Source: Bacillota bacterium
GTDB lineage: Bacteria > Bacillota > Clostridia > Acetivibrionales > JAFADI01
Assembly (NCBI GenBank): GCA_023424965.1
Contig: JAFADI010000104.1
Span: 1-23,374, forward strand
Length of the DNA stretch: 23,374 nt
Direction: 5' to 3'
Below, piece after piece: positions 6,918-15,305 of the stretch; the first letter of the stretch is position 1; the number at the start of each line of letters is the position of its first letter. Under the pieces are notes generated by a model. That model was given only the letters and a program-made list of their open reading frames with translations. It did not search any database and was not told the origin of the DNA. The position numbers were made by a program, and so were the translations under genes.

Positions 6918-8428
6918 TATCTCTTCCGGACCACCACATCCCTGTTCAGCATGGTCCAGATGCCGGGATCCTCCATACCCAGCCTCCAGAGGGCTATGCC
7001 GGAGATTCCAAGCTCCCATGCCAGCCGGATTTTTGCCAGGATGCTGGCGGCGTTTTCAAACCATACCTCATGGTCATTGCCATCAGCATCGGTATAGGAG
7101 AACATGGGCGTTTGGGTTTCTTCATCGAAAATAACCGTCCTGTTGTACCTTCTGGCAAGGTCCATGGCCATACTGTAGGTAACATAGGTGTTTCTTCCGG
7201 TGGTAAGGTTGAAATCAAAGCCGAAAACAGACACTGCGGCAACGACTTTTTGCCGGGGCATTTTTGAGATGGTGTACCTCAAGACCCTTTCCATCCAGCC
7301 GATGGAAACAACAGGGCCGGGGCCGCTGCCGGGCCACCCGTGCTCATTATAAAGCATGGCGACAAACTGGTTGACGGCACTGCCGATGGCGCTGTAGTTA
7401 AAAGGATCGGAGAAGGGATTGAAGGGCTCGTCGCTTACCCTTGCAGGTACGGAGGCAGAGAGGAAATACCCCTTGTTCCTGAGGGCGGTTCCTAGCTCGG
7501 TATACAGTGCTGAAACTCCGGCGCTGTCCTCCAGGAAAACATCCTCAATATCAATATTCACCCCGTCAAAACCATAGGTCTCGATGAGATTGATCACGTT
7601 CTGGATAAAGGCGGAGCGGTTTCTGGGATCCGATACAAGGACCTTTACCACGTTTTTGGCGAGGGTGGTCCCTCCCGGCCGGTACAGCAGGTTGTGGATG
7701 ACCGGCATGATCATTACATTGTTTCTATGTGCAATGGCCACGAGGGTACGGATATCCTGGTCGGTAAACTGGCCGAACTTCTCTATCTGCGTGGGGTTGT
7801 TGGCGCTTATCCGGTAAAGGAACAGGGGCAGTGAGGAGATGACGCCCGTATTGTTGACAAAGGAATTGTAGGAGCTTGGAAGTGCAGGGCCTTCCGCCAG
7901 GGTATAGAAGCCCACAATCTCCGTGATGGGTTTTTCTCCTCCGTATACCCTGAAGGTGACAAGACCTCTGCTTATCCAGCCCTGGTTTCCGTTGTGGAGG
8001 CGTACCCTGTACCATTCGGGCGTGGAGTCGGTGACGGGAAGTTTTGCGCCTCTCACCATCACGGCAATTACATTGGTATTGGTTCCGGGTCCGCTTCTGA
8101 TATTGGCGGTATTCACGTTTACGATGGCTTCGGAGTACAAAGGAATGCGGAGGCGCTGGCCCACGGATAGAGCGGTGCCGGTAAGGTTGTTCAAGGCTAT
8201 TATGCTTTCGACGGTTGTATTGAACCTCTGGGCTATCTTAAAAAGGGAATCACCGGACTGAACGGTATAAACTGATTGAGGCTGCCTGAATTCAGGTATA
8301 TAAAGTCCCTGACCGATGAATATGACGTCGCTTCTCAGGCCGTTGGCCTGCATCAACTGGTCGGCGGTTACTCCGAATTGCAGGGCAATGGAATAAAGAG
8401 TATCGCCAGGCCGTACAATATACATCAT
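6917..8428 (-). CDS. SleL/YaaH-like spore cortex-lytic GH18 glycosidase with LysM and SH3b domains
   Basis: A 503-residue protein without a signal peptide, as for spore-coat-delivered lytic enzymes. LysM 1 at about 2-46 (RPGDTLYSIALQFG), LysM 2 at about 53-97 (QSGDSLFKIAQRFN), an SH3b domain at about 103-160, then a GH18 TIM barrel (about 168-500). The active-site strand reads F-D288-G-V-N-I-D293-I-E295; E295 is the expected general acid. The first Asp of the DxDxE string is Asn, as is usual in YaaH/SleL proteins. SleL is an N-acetylglucosaminidase that degrades cortex fragments during germination. The SH3b insert makes this longer than Bacillus SleL (about 430 residues). The start has GAGG 6 bases upstream. 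It follows the ABC-F gene by 72 bases on the same strand. Confidence 0.87.
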   Translation of the reverse strand: MMYIVRPGDTLYSIALQFGVTADQLMQANGLRSDVIFIGQGLYIPEFRQPQSVYTVQSGDSLFKIAQRFNTTVESIIALNNLTGTALSVGQRLRIPLYSEAIVNVNTANIRSGPGTNTNVIAVMVRGAKLPVTDSTPEWYRVRLHNGNQGWISRGLVTFRVYGGEKPITEIVGFYTLAEGPALPSSYNSFVNNTGVISSLPLFLYRISANNPTQIEKFGQFTDQDIRTLVAIAHRNNVMIMPVIHNLLYRPGGTTLAKNVVKVLVSDPRNRSAFIQNVINLIETYGFDGVNIDIEDVFLEDSAGVSALYTELGTALRNKGYFLSASVPARVSDEPFNPFSDPFNYSAIGSAVNQFVAMLYNEHGWPGSGPGPVVSIGWMERVLRYTISKMPRQKVVAAVSVFGFDFNLTTGRNTYVTYSMAMDLARRYNRTVIFDEETQTPMFSYTDADGNDHEVWFENAASILAKIRLAWELGISGIALWRLGMEDPGIWTMLNRDVVVRKR

Positions 8429-8500
8429 GTTAACCTCGTATTTTTATGTCTACTATAAACAGTATATTCATAAGGCCTTTTTATGGTGACAGGTAAGGTT

Positions 8501-10438
8501 TTAAACGGTATCGCCGGACTCCGGTTTCTGCGCTTCGGAGGCCAGTCTTTCCCAGAGTTCATAAAGCTCCTCCAGACGTGCCTGCAGGCCGGTTTGTTCC
8601 TCGTGGAGCCGGGAGAGAAGGACATGGTCGCTTGCCGCATTTTCCGAGCACATTTCTATCTCGATCTGGCTTAATCTGAGTTCGATGTTCCCTATTTCCC
8701 GTTCCGTATCCGCCAGCTGTTTTTCCAGGCGTCTGGACCTTGCCTGCTCCTCTTTTGCAGCCTGCCGCTCAAGCTTGGAAACGGAAACCTTGCCTTCGCC
8801 CTTTGCATCGGAGGATACTTTCCGGTATTTGCTCTTATACTCCATAAAGCCGGAATAGTCTCCCTGGTAGTCCAGAAGTCCATTTTCTTCGAACTCCAGA
8901 ACCCTTGTTGCCAGCTTGTTGATAAAGTATCTGTCGTGGGAGACCACCAGCAGGGTCCCGTCATAATTCTGGAGGGATTCTTCCAATATCTCCCTGGAGT
9001 TGATATCAAGATGGTTTGTGGGCTCGTCCAAGATGAGGAAGTTCGCCTCGGACAGCATGAGCTTTACCAGTGCAACCCGGCTCTTTTCTCCTCCGCTCAG
9101 CACCGATACCTGCTTGAAGACATCTTCGCCCGTAAAAAGAAAGGAGGCAAGGGCATTTCTCACCTGGGTATGGGTAAGCCGCTCGTTGTCGTCCCACACT
9201 TCTTCGAGGACGGTGTTTGAGTCGGTGAGACCCTCCAGTTCCTGATCGTAGTAGGCCATGTCGACATTGTGCCCGTATTCGAAGTCTCCCGACGACTTAT
9301 CCAGCTTTCCCGACAATATTTTAAGCAGGGTGGATTTGCCGCAGCCGTTGGGCCCCAGCAGAAATACCCTTTCATTCTTGCGGAGCTTGAAGTTCAGGTC
9401 GTTGAAAAGAGGCTTTCCCGGATACTCCTTGGACAGGTTTTCCACAAAAAGTACATCGTTGCCGCTGCTAATGCTGCTTCTGAATTTGATTTTGATTTTA
9501 TCGGGCAGGTTTTTGGGCTTCTCCACCTTTTCCATGCGCTCAAGGGCTTTTTGCCGGCTTTCTGCGGCAATGATGTTTTTCTCCCTGTTCCACCGCCGCT
9601 GCTGTTCGATGAAGGCCTCCAGCCTTGCTATTTCCTTTTGCTGCTGCTCGAAATGCCTTTGCTGAATTTCCCTGTCCTGGGCCTTTTGGGCCAGATGGGC
9701 GGTATAGTTTCCCTTGTAGGACCTGCATTCCCGGTTTTCCAGCTCAATGGTCCTGTTGGTGACCATATCGAGGAAATACCTGTCGTGTGAAATCAGCAGG
9801 ACACTTTTATTGTAGCTTTTCAAAAAGTCCTCCAGCCATTCGATGGCATTGATGTCAAGATGGTTTGTGGGCTCGTCCAGCAGCAGGATGTCCGGCTCTT
9901 CGAGCAGAAGCTTGGCCAGGGCCAGCCTCGTTTTCTGGCCTCCGCTCAGGGTTTTGACGGGGAGGTTGAAGTTTTCCTCCGAAAAGCCCAGGCCCCTTAA
10001 GGTGCCTTTGATTTTGCTCTGGTAGATATAGCCGCCGGAACCGGAATATTTTTCCGTTGTAGAGGTATATTCCTTCACGAAAGAGGAGAGCTTTTGCTGG
10101 TCCTTCTCCTCACTGATAAGGCCTTCCAACTGCTTCAGGCGCTTTTCCATGTTCAGCAGGGGCTGAAAGGTCAGAAGCAGCTCCTCCCACACCGATAACG
10201 AAGAATCAAGGCCGGTATTCTGCTCCAGATATCCGATCCGCAGGCCTTTGGCACAGAAGACTTCTCCTCCGTCAGGCGGAAGAATACCGCTCAGGATTTT
10301 AAAGAGGGTGGATTTTCCGGCTCCGTTGACCCCGACAATTCCTGCCTTGTCGGAGTCCTGTATGGAGAAGCTTATATTATCAAGGATTGTATTTGTTCCA
10401 AAAGACAAAGAAATACTATTGCAGCTGAGAATGATCAT
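8501..10438 (-). CDS. ABC-F family ATPase (translation factor type)
   Basis: A 645-residue soluble protein with two nucleotide-binding domains and no membrane segments. NBD1 has Walker A GVNGAGKST (36-44), signature LSGGQKTRLALAK and Walker B LLLDEPTNHLD. A charged helical linker (about 235-310) corresponds to the tRNA-interaction motif. NBD2 has Walker A GPNGCGKST (about 361), LSGGEKSRVALVK and LILDEPTNHLD. The C-terminus (about 555-640) is a charged coiled coil as in YdiF/Uup-type members. ABC-F proteins act on the ribosomal E site; some relieve stalling and some protect from antibiotics. Length and the C-terminal coiled coil favour a housekeeping YdiF-like member over a resistance factor, but this is not proven. 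ATG start with GGAG about 12 bases upstream; its promoter is at 10487-10515. Confidence 0.88.
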   Translation of the reverse strand: MIILSCNSISLSFGTNTILDNISFSIQDSDKAGIVGVNGAGKSTLFKILSGILPPDGGEVFCAKGLRIGYLEQNTGLDSSLSVWEELLLTFQPLLNMEKRLKQLEGLISEEKDQQKLSSFVKEYTSTTEKYSGSGGYIYQSKIKGTLRGLGFSEENFNLPVKTLSGGQKTRLALAKLLLEEPDILLLDEPTNHLDINAIEWLEDFLKSYNKSVLLISHDRYFLDMVTNRTIELENRECRSYKGNYTAHLAQKAQDREIQQRHFEQQQKEIARLEAFIEQQRRWNREKNIIAAESRQKALERMEKVEKPKNLPDKIKIKFRSSISSGNDVLFVENLSKEYPGKPLFNDLNFKLRKNERVFLLGPNGCGKSTLLKILSGKLDKSSGDFEYGHNVDMAYYDQELEGLTDSNTVLEEVWDDNERLTHTQVRNALASFLFTGEDVFKQVSVLSGGEKSRVALVKLMLSEANFLILDEPTNHLDINSREILEESLQNYDGTLLVVSHDRYFINKLATRVLEFEENGLLDYQGDYSGFMEYKSKYRKVSSDAKGEGKVSVSKLERQAAKEEQARSRRLEKQLADTEREIGNIELRLSQIEIEMCSENAASDHVLLSRLHEEQTGLQARLEELYELWERLASEAQKPESGDTV

Positions 10439-10486
10439 TTGCTACAACTCCACTTTATAAAAAATTATTTTGGCCGTTCATCATAC

Positions 10487-10515
10487 ATCATAGCAGATAC
10501 CTGCCGGAGGGGCAA
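10487..10515 (-). promoter_or_regulatory. Sigma-A-type promoter for ABC-F gene
   Basis: Read on the minus strand: TTGCCC (10515-10510), 17-base spacer, TATGAT (10492-10487). It lies back-to-back with the rex promoter, with only 2 bases between the two -35 boxes. Confidence 0.6.
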
Positions 10516-10517
10516 TA

Positions 10518-10547
10518 TTGACAATAAAATAACAAGGGTGGTATAAT
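10518..10547 (+). promoter_or_regulatory. Consensus sigma-A promoter for rex
   Basis: TTGACA at 10518-10523 and TATAAT at 10542-10547 are both perfect consensus, with an 18-base spacer. The 5' leader is about 90 bases. No canonical Rex box (TTGTTAA-N4-TTAACAA) was seen in it. Confidence 0.78.
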
Positions 10548-10642
10548 TTTCAGTGCAATGGTTTTAATAAAAGTTAAACATATAACCCGATCTGCCGATT
10601 TGCATCCTGTTATTCTCACAAATTTTGGGGAGAGGTGAAACA

Positions 10643-11302
10643 ATGATCATTAAAAAGAAGGTTTCAATGGCGGTAATAAAGAGGCTTCCGAGGTATTACC
10701 GATATCTTGCGGACCTCTTGAAAATGGATATAACCCGTATTTCCTCCAAGGAATTAAGTGCAAGAATGGGTATCACAGCGTCGCAGATCCGTCAGGATCT
10801 CAATTGCTTCGGAGGCTTCGGACAGCAGGGCTATGGCTACAACGTGGAGCTGCTTTACAAGGAAATCGGGGGAATACTTGGGGTCACAAACGATTACCGG
10901 GCGGTAATCATCGGTGCGGGCAACATGGGCCAGGCGCTGGCCAATTACGAGAACTTTGAAAGACGCGGTTTCAAGATAATCGGAATTTTCGACATCCATC
11001 CGAAACTGGTGGGAACGAATCAAAAAGGTATAGAAGTATACCATATGGATATGCTGGAGGAATTTGTAAGAAAAAACAGAGTGGATATAGGAATGCTCTG
11101 CGTACCCCATGACCAGACTCCGGCAGTGGCCGAAAGGCTGGCCAAGATGGGAGTGAAGGGCCTGTGGAATTTTTCTCCAATGGATTTGAAGCTTCCCTAC
11201 GATGTGATTATTGAAAATGTGCACCTCAGCGACAGTTTGATGGTGCTGGGATACAAGCTGAATGAATTGCTGCAGGCGGAAAAAGGCAAATTGCCTAAAT
11301 AG
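10643..11302 (+). CDS. rex: Redox-sensing transcriptional repressor Rex
   Basis: A 219-residue cytoplasmic repressor that binds DNA when NADH/NAD+ is low and is released by NADH, typically controlling fermentation and respiration genes. The N-terminal winged helix (about 10-80) carries RLPRYYRYL and SSKELSARMGITASQIRQDL. The Rossmann domain has GAGNMGQALA (G91-x-G93-x-x-G96) followed by a domain-swap helix near the C-terminus (LMVLGYKLNELLQ). Start ATG 10643, with GAGGTGA 4 bases ahead, is preferred over the in-frame TTG at 10625. In many clostridia rex sits by butyrate or alcohol genes; here it is flanked by a divergent ABC-F gene and the convergent aro operon, so its targets are elsewhere. 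A shared terminator closes it. Confidence 0.95.
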   Translation: MIIKKKVSMAVIKRLPRYYRYLADLLKMDITRISSKELSARMGITASQIRQDLNCFGGFGQQGYGYNVELLYKEIGGILGVTNDYRAVIIGAGNMGQALANYENFERRGFKIIGIFDIHPKLVGTNQKGIEVYHMDMLEEFVRKNRVDIGMLCVPHDQTPAVAERLAKMGVKGLWNFSPMDLKLPYDVIIENVHLSDSLMVLGYKLNELLQAEKGKLPK

Positions 11303-11345
11303 CAATCCCGACAAACGAATTTAAGTTCCTCTAAATGAGCGACAA

Positions 11346-11374
11346 AAAAGATGGCCCCTAGGGAGCCATCTTTT
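11346..11374. terminator. Bidirectional terminator between rex and aroA
   Basis: AAAAGATGGC (11346-11355) pairs with GCCATCTTTT (11365-11374), with extra pairing CCC/GGG inside. On the minus strand the stem is followed by a six-T run, so it should work best for the aro operon. Confidence 0.8.
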
Positions 11375-11388
11375 GTTTATCAAGAAAA

Positions 11389-12663
11389 CTACAGTTTGTT
11401 CAATGTGCTGAAGAACTCAGGAAAAGCGATATCCACCGACTGTGACTTTCTTATCATGGTTTCACCGTGGGCCACAAGCCCTGCCACTGACATGGACATG
11501 GCGATGGAGGGGTCATTGTAGCTCTCGATGACGGTTCCCTTCAGTGGTTTTCCGCCTTCGACCACCATTCCGTCTTCCGTTTCATTGGCGGATACGCCCA
11601 TTTTGGAAAGCTCTGCCGCCAGGAATTTGATTTTGCCCGATTCCTTCGTCTTGAAGCCTTTCAAATCCTTGATGACGGTGGTACCTTTTGCAACGGCCGC
11701 AGCCACCGCAATGACGGGGATCTCGTCGATGAGCCGGGGGATCAGTTCCTCGCCGATGGTTACGGCGTTTAAATCAGAAGAAACGACCCGGATGTCGGCG
11801 ACTCTTTCGTTGCTGGAAATCCGTTCATTCAATATCTCTATTTTGGCTCCCATGGACCGGTATACATCCAGAATGCCTGCCCGTGTAGGGTTGATGCCCA
11901 CATTTTTTATGGTTATATCGGAGTTGGGAACGATCAAACCCGCCGTAATAAAATAGGAAGCCACGGAGATATCTCCCGGAATCGCAATGTGCTGGGCATA
12001 GAGGTTCTCTGTTTTTTTACTGGCCACACGGAGGCCGTCTACCTTTATATCTGCTCCCAAATAGTCCAGCATAAGCTCCGAATGGTCCCTGGATTTGATT
12101 CTTTCATTTACCACGGTTTCGCCGTCGGCAAAGAGGCCTGCGATCAATATGGGGGATTTTATATGGGTTTCGTGAATGGATATGTTGTGAGTGATTCCCG
12201 TAAGCGTTGAAGGAGAGACGGAAAGAGGGCAGAAATTGCCGTTGTCCCTGCCCGAGATAATTGCTCCCATTTGCCGGAGGGGAGCCACCACTTTGCCAAG
12301 AGGCTTTTTTTGTACGGCATCATCTCTGACGATTACGGAATTGAAGGGCTGGCCTGCCAGAGCGCCCAGGAGGAGCCGCAGGGCTGTGCCCGACCTTCCG
12401 GGATTGAGAGGCGCCGACGGGGGATTGAGTCCGTGAAGCCCATTCCCGTGAATGCGGACCTTGTTGCCTGGAAGTATTTCAATGGCCACCTGCATTTTTC
12501 TGAAACAATCAATGGTGGCGAGACAATCCTCACCCATCAGAAATCCGTCGATTTCGGTAGTGCCTTTTGCCAGCGAGCTAAACATGACAGCCCTGTGGGA
12601 TATGGATTTATCACCTGGAACCGTTATTTCGCCTTTTAAAGAATTCCTCTGCTCAATTAACAA
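11389..12663 (-). CDS. aroA: EPSP synthase (AroA) homologue with altered active site
   Basis: A 424-residue enolpyruvyl-transferase fold protein; canonical AroA makes EPSP from shikimate 3-phosphate and PEP. The scaffold is clearly AroA: P-G-D-K19-S-I-S-H-R24, GTALRLL, SRDH, LID313EIPV, K340-E341-S. Key positions differ (E. coli residue in brackets): R90 in G-R-S-G-T (N94), K120 in QKKPLG (R124), E-T-H167 (S-S-Q171), K344 in KESGK (R344), S385 in NDPSIAM (R386). R124, R344 and R386 bind PEP, so catalysis as a normal EPSP synthase is doubtful; lysines at two sites leave some charge. The start is TTG 12663 with GGGGGA 8 bases upstream. It is the third gene of aroF-tyrA-aroA, 50 bases after tyrA. 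It could be an enzyme with rewired PEP binding, a neofunctionalised paralogue or a non-catalytic protein. Confidence 0.82.
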   Translation of the reverse strand: MLIEQRNSLKGEITVPGDKSISHRAVMFSSLAKGTTEIDGFLMGEDCLATIDCFRKMQVAIEILPGNKVRIHGNGLHGLNPPSAPLNPGRSGTALRLLLGALAGQPFNSVIVRDDAVQKKPLGKVVAPLRQMGAIISGRDNGNFCPLSVSPSTLTGITHNISIHETHIKSPILIAGLFADGETVVNERIKSRDHSELMLDYLGADIKVDGLRVASKKTENLYAQHIAIPGDISVASYFITAGLIVPNSDITIKNVGINPTRAGILDVYRSMGAKIEILNERISSNERVADIRVVSSDLNAVTIGEELIPRLIDEIPVIAVAAAVAKGTTVIKDLKGFKTKESGKIKFLAAELSKMGVSANETEDGMVVEGGKPLKGTVIESYNDPSIAMSMSVAGLVAHGETMIRKSQSVDIAFPEFFSTLNKL

Positions 12664-12713
12664 CTTTTAAATCCCCCTATCCTTTTCAAGCTGACGATAG
12701 AAAGCTACCCGCT

Positions 12714-13808
12714 CTATTTGTATACTTTATATCCGCTGCCTGCTAATAAGTCAAATGCAAAATTTGCACTTTCCATGTCGGGCAGCGTGATCCTCAAGCA
12801 GCCCTGTTCATACTCCCGGCTGTTGGAAACGTTGATGTTCTTGATGTTGACACTGTTCTCCCCCAGCAGGGTGGCTATTTTGCCGATGATTCCCGGCCGG
12901 TCCACAACGTCTACGACCAACTCATAGGCGGGAGAAATCAATCCTTTTTTACCGGCGGAGAAAGTATCCCTGAACAGCTTGGCGGATTCAAAGGCCTTGT
13001 ATATCCAGTCCGAGTCACCGTGAGCTATTTTGGCCTTGAACAGGTTCACAAGCTCCAGGTAATTTTCCAGGATGTCGACGATCTGGTGCTTGTTGCTGGT
13101 AACAATACTCTCCCACATCTCGGGGCTGGAGGAAGCGATCCTTGTGATGTCTTTAAAGCCCCCGGCAGCCAGCAGCTGCATTTTTCCATCGGAGGAATCC
13201 AGCTCTCTTACCAGGTTCACCAGGGTGGCCGCGATGATATGGGGAACATGGCTGATTCCACCCGTCACCCTGTCATGCTCCTCCGGGTCCATGGTCACCG
13301 GAAGACCGCCGAAGCTCTCGATGATTTTCCTCATGAGTTCAATGGACTCTTCCGTTGTGGTCTTGCAGGGCGTCAAAACGTAAAAGGCATTTTCAAAAAG
13401 ATGGCTGAAGCCGGCAGAATAGCCGGTCTTTTCGGAACCGGCCATGGGATGCCCGCCCAGGAAGAGCGGAGCATTTTCCATGCTGTTTACATAGTTCACG
13501 ATTTCCGATTTTGTACTGCCCACATCCGTGAGAATACAGCCGTCTTTCACTTTGCCGGTCAAAGCGGAAATAAATTCCATGGTGCGCTTGACCGGTGTGC
13601 ATATGAAAATAATATCCGAATCAAATACGTATTCGTTTAAATGGTTGAAGCCACAGGAGATGACTCCGTCCTCAACCGCCTGTTGTATTGAGGCGGAGTT
13701 GCGGTTCACGGCTACGATGTCGGTTATGCCAAGCCGTTCCCTCAATGCCCTGGCGATGGAACCCCCAATCAGGCCAAGACCTATGATGCATGCTCTTTTA
13801 AGCTCCAT
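12714..13808 (-). CDS. tyrA: Prephenate dehydrogenase with ACT domain
   Basis: A 364-residue NAD(P)-dependent enzyme that oxidatively decarboxylates prephenate to 4-hydroxyphenylpyruvate for tyrosine synthesis. The N-terminal Rossmann motif is G10-L-G12-L-I-G15-G. DVGSTK (95-100), GGH120PMAGSE and GGISHVPH (183-190) form the catalytic region, and FKDITRIA (about 218-225) supplies the substrate arginine. The C-terminal ACT domain (about 293-364; ELVVDVVDRPGIIGKIATLL) is the usual site of tyrosine feedback. The length suits a monofunctional TyrA; no chorismate mutase domain is present. Its ATG overlaps the end of aroF by 11 bases (the aroF TAA lies within tyrA codons 3-4), so the two are translationally coupled. 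An arogenate preference cannot be excluded. Confidence 0.93.
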   Translation of the reverse strand: MELKRACIIGLGLIGGSIARALRERLGITDIVAVNRNSASIQQAVEDGVISCGFNHLNEYVFDSDIIFICTPVKRTMEFISALTGKVKDGCILTDVGSTKSEIVNYVNSMENAPLFLGGHPMAGSEKTGYSAGFSHLFENAFYVLTPCKTTTEESIELMRKIIESFGGLPVTMDPEEHDRVTGGISHVPHIIAATLVNLVRELDSSDGKMQLLAAGGFKDITRIASSSPEMWESIVTSNKHQIVDILENYLELVNLFKAKIAHGDSDWIYKAFESAKLFRDTFSAGKKGLISPAYELVVDVVDRPGIIGKIATLLGENSVNIKNINVSNSREYEQGCLRITLPDMESANFAFDLLAGSGYKVYK

Positions 13809-14823
13809 GCCTGAACTCTCTTCCTATAATACCTGCGATAGCGCTTATCTCACTGCAAAGCTTGTCAAAGGCCTCGGGAGTCAACTGCTGAGCGGCATCG
13901 GAAAGAGCGCACCTGGGGTTGGGATGCACCTCCACGATCAAGCCGTCGGCACCGGCAGCAATGGCGGCTTTCGCCAGAGGAGCCACATATACCGACTTGC
14001 CTGCCGCATGGCTTGGGTCCACCATGACGGGAAGGTGGCTGGAATGCTTCACCACCGGTACGGCACTGATATCCAGGGTGTTCCGGGTGGCGGTTTCAAA
14101 GGTCCGGATGCCCCTCTCGCAAAGGACGACGCTGTAATTGCCTTCACTTATGATATATTCGGCGGCATTCAGCCATTCATCAATGGTGGTTGAGGGACCC
14201 CTCTTCAACATTACCGGCTTTTTGGAACGGCCCACCTCTCTGAGAAGCTGGAAATTCTGAACATTTCTTGCTCCAATCTGGAACATGTCCACATAGCTGT
14301 CCGCCACTTCAACATTTTTTTCACTGGTTACTTCGCTGATGATCTGCAGGCCCGTGGCTTCCTTGGCTTCCTTAAGAAGCTTCAGGCCTTCTTCTTCAAG
14401 GCCCTGGAAAGCGTAAGGGGAGGTTCTGGGCTTGAAGGCCCCGCCTCTTAAAAATTGGGCGCCTGTCCTCTTGACGGCCTCTGCAGCCGCAAGGATCTGT
14501 TCCCTGCTTTCAACGGCGCAGGGGCCTGCCATCATGACCAGTTCCTTGCCGCCTATTTTAACTCCGTTTACATCGATGATGCTTGGCTCGGGCTTGAAGG
14601 TTTTGCCCGCAAGCTTATAAGACTCCACTATGGGCACCAGTTTTTCAACGCCCGGCATCAGCTCCAGGGGGACATCGCTCAGCACCCTTTTGTCGCCGAT
14701 AACTCCGATGATGGTCACTTCCGCACCTTTGGAAATGTGAACCCCCAGGCCAAGCGATTCAAGGACTTTGGTTATTTCATTTATTTCGTTTTCTTTCGAC
14801 CCCGGCCTCATTACAATAATCAT
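13798..14823 (-). CDS. aroF: 3-deoxy-7-phosphoheptulonate (DAHP) synthase, AroF/type I-beta
   Basis: A 341-residue enzyme that condenses PEP and erythrose 4-phosphate, the first shikimate step. An N-terminal ferredoxin-like regulatory domain (about 1-70, MIIVMRPGSKENEI...) is joined to a KDO8P-synthase-like TIM barrel, as in Thermotoga-type DAHP synthases, where this domain mediates Tyr/Phe inhibition. Barrel motifs: AGPC102AVES (metal Cys), KPRTSPYAFQG (131-141), LKRG (207-210), D269PSH272 (metal His), E298VH and D309. The ATG has GGAAGGA about 9 bases upstream. It is the first gene of the aro operon, with a promoter at 14972-14944 and a leader of about 115 bases. No T-box motif was seen in the leader. 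Confidence 0.95.
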   Translation of the reverse strand: MIIVMRPGSKENEINEITKVLESLGLGVHISKGAEVTIIGVIGDKRVLSDVPLELMPGVEKLVPIVESYKLAGKTFKPEPSIIDVNGVKIGGKELVMMAGPCAVESREQILAAAEAVKRTGAQFLRGGAFKPRTSPYAFQGLEEEGLKLLKEAKEATGLQIISEVTSEKNVEVADSYVDMFQIGARNVQNFQLLREVGRSKKPVMLKRGPSTTIDEWLNAAEYIISEGNYSVVLCERGIRTFETATRNTLDISAVPVVKHSSHLPVMVDPSHAAGKSVYVAPLAKAAIAAGADGLIVEVHPNPRCALSDAAQQLTPEAFDKLCSEISAIAGIIGREFRHGA

Positions 14824-14943
14824 GTCTCTTCATCCTTCCTTCCTACGTTTAAATGCTTTGAAATTAATATTTACCGTTCTACCGTAATACAATCCTGCAT
14901 ACATTGAAAATACTCCAAACTACACTTCCCGAGCTTTTATTTT

Positions 14944-14972
14944 AATTTACAATGCCCGCTGTCAAATGTCAA
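14944..14972 (-). promoter_or_regulatory. Sigma-A-type promoter for aroF-tyrA-aroA
   Basis: On the minus strand TTGACA (14972-14967), 17-base spacer, TAAATT (14949-14944). The -35 is perfect; the -10 matches at 4 of 6 positions. Confidence 0.6.
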
Positions 14973-15213
14973 TAAAAACAACCAAATGTCTTTGGCGGGA
15001 GCAACAGTGTTTGGAACGTGTTAAATAGAGGTTAAATTTTATAAAAATTTTTATCTCAAAATAGAGGAAAAACGTAAAAAGAATAGAAATATATTTATAT
15101 ATTTTATATAGGATTTTGAGCACAAACTTTTATAACCCTACCTTGGATCCAGTGAATTATTTTCCTGCTTTTTGGAATTATATACTAGTATAAGTACGTT
15201 TTTCCGATAAGAG

Positions 15214-15241
15214 AAAAGGCTGGCAGGTCAGAAGCCTTTTT
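15214..15241 (+). promoter_or_regulatory. Terminator-like hairpin in the fusA leader (possible attenuator)
   Basis: AAAAGGCT (15214-15221) pairs with AGCCTTTT (15233-15240), giving an 8-bp stem and 11-base loop, with a five-T run overlapping the 3' arm. It sits about 65 bases before the fusA start. No gene lies between it and the divergent aroF, so it may end a short leader transcript or attenuate fusA. Confidence 0.5.
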
Positions 15242-15305
15242 AATTATAAATAAAAGGTAACCAGTAATTGGAAAGTCACAACAGTAAAGACAAGGGGGAA
15301 TTGTA

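Larger units (their letters stand above)
14824..15305. other. AT-rich divergent intergenic region, aroF to fusA
   Basis: About 480 bases with no coding potential seen. It holds the aroF promoter (minus strand), a perfect 12-bp palindrome TATACTAGTATA at 15181-15192 of unclear role, a terminator-like hairpin at 15214-15241 and the fusA ribosome site. No convincing -35/-10 pair for fusA was found. Confidence 0.5.

Noticed and set aside
8439..8469. Sigma-E-like boxes (GAATAT and CATAAAAATA, minus strand) before the GH18 gene
   Set aside because: Spacing is right, but the start of transcription would fall on or after the ribosome site of the ATG at 8428, leaving no usable leader.
10558..10590. 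Possible Rex autoregulatory site (TTAATAAAAGTTAA) in the rex leader
   Set aside because: The half-sites are 6 bases apart instead of 4 and lack the outer TTG/CAA, so it does not fit the Rex box.
12664..12713. Separate promoter or terminator between tyrA and aroA
   Set aside because: The 50-base gap holds only the GGGGGA ribosome site and no hairpin or promoter hexamers, so cotranscription is simpler.
14823..14945. T-box or tryptophan/tyrosine attenuator in the aroF leader
   Set aside because: No T-box AGGGTGG-type motif, no aromatic-codon leader peptide and no terminator hairpin were seen in the roughly 115-base leader.
15181..15192. Palindrome TATACTAGTATA as the fusA promoter core
   Set aside because: It contains -10-like strings on both strands, but no -35 hexamer lies at 16-18 bases for any of them.
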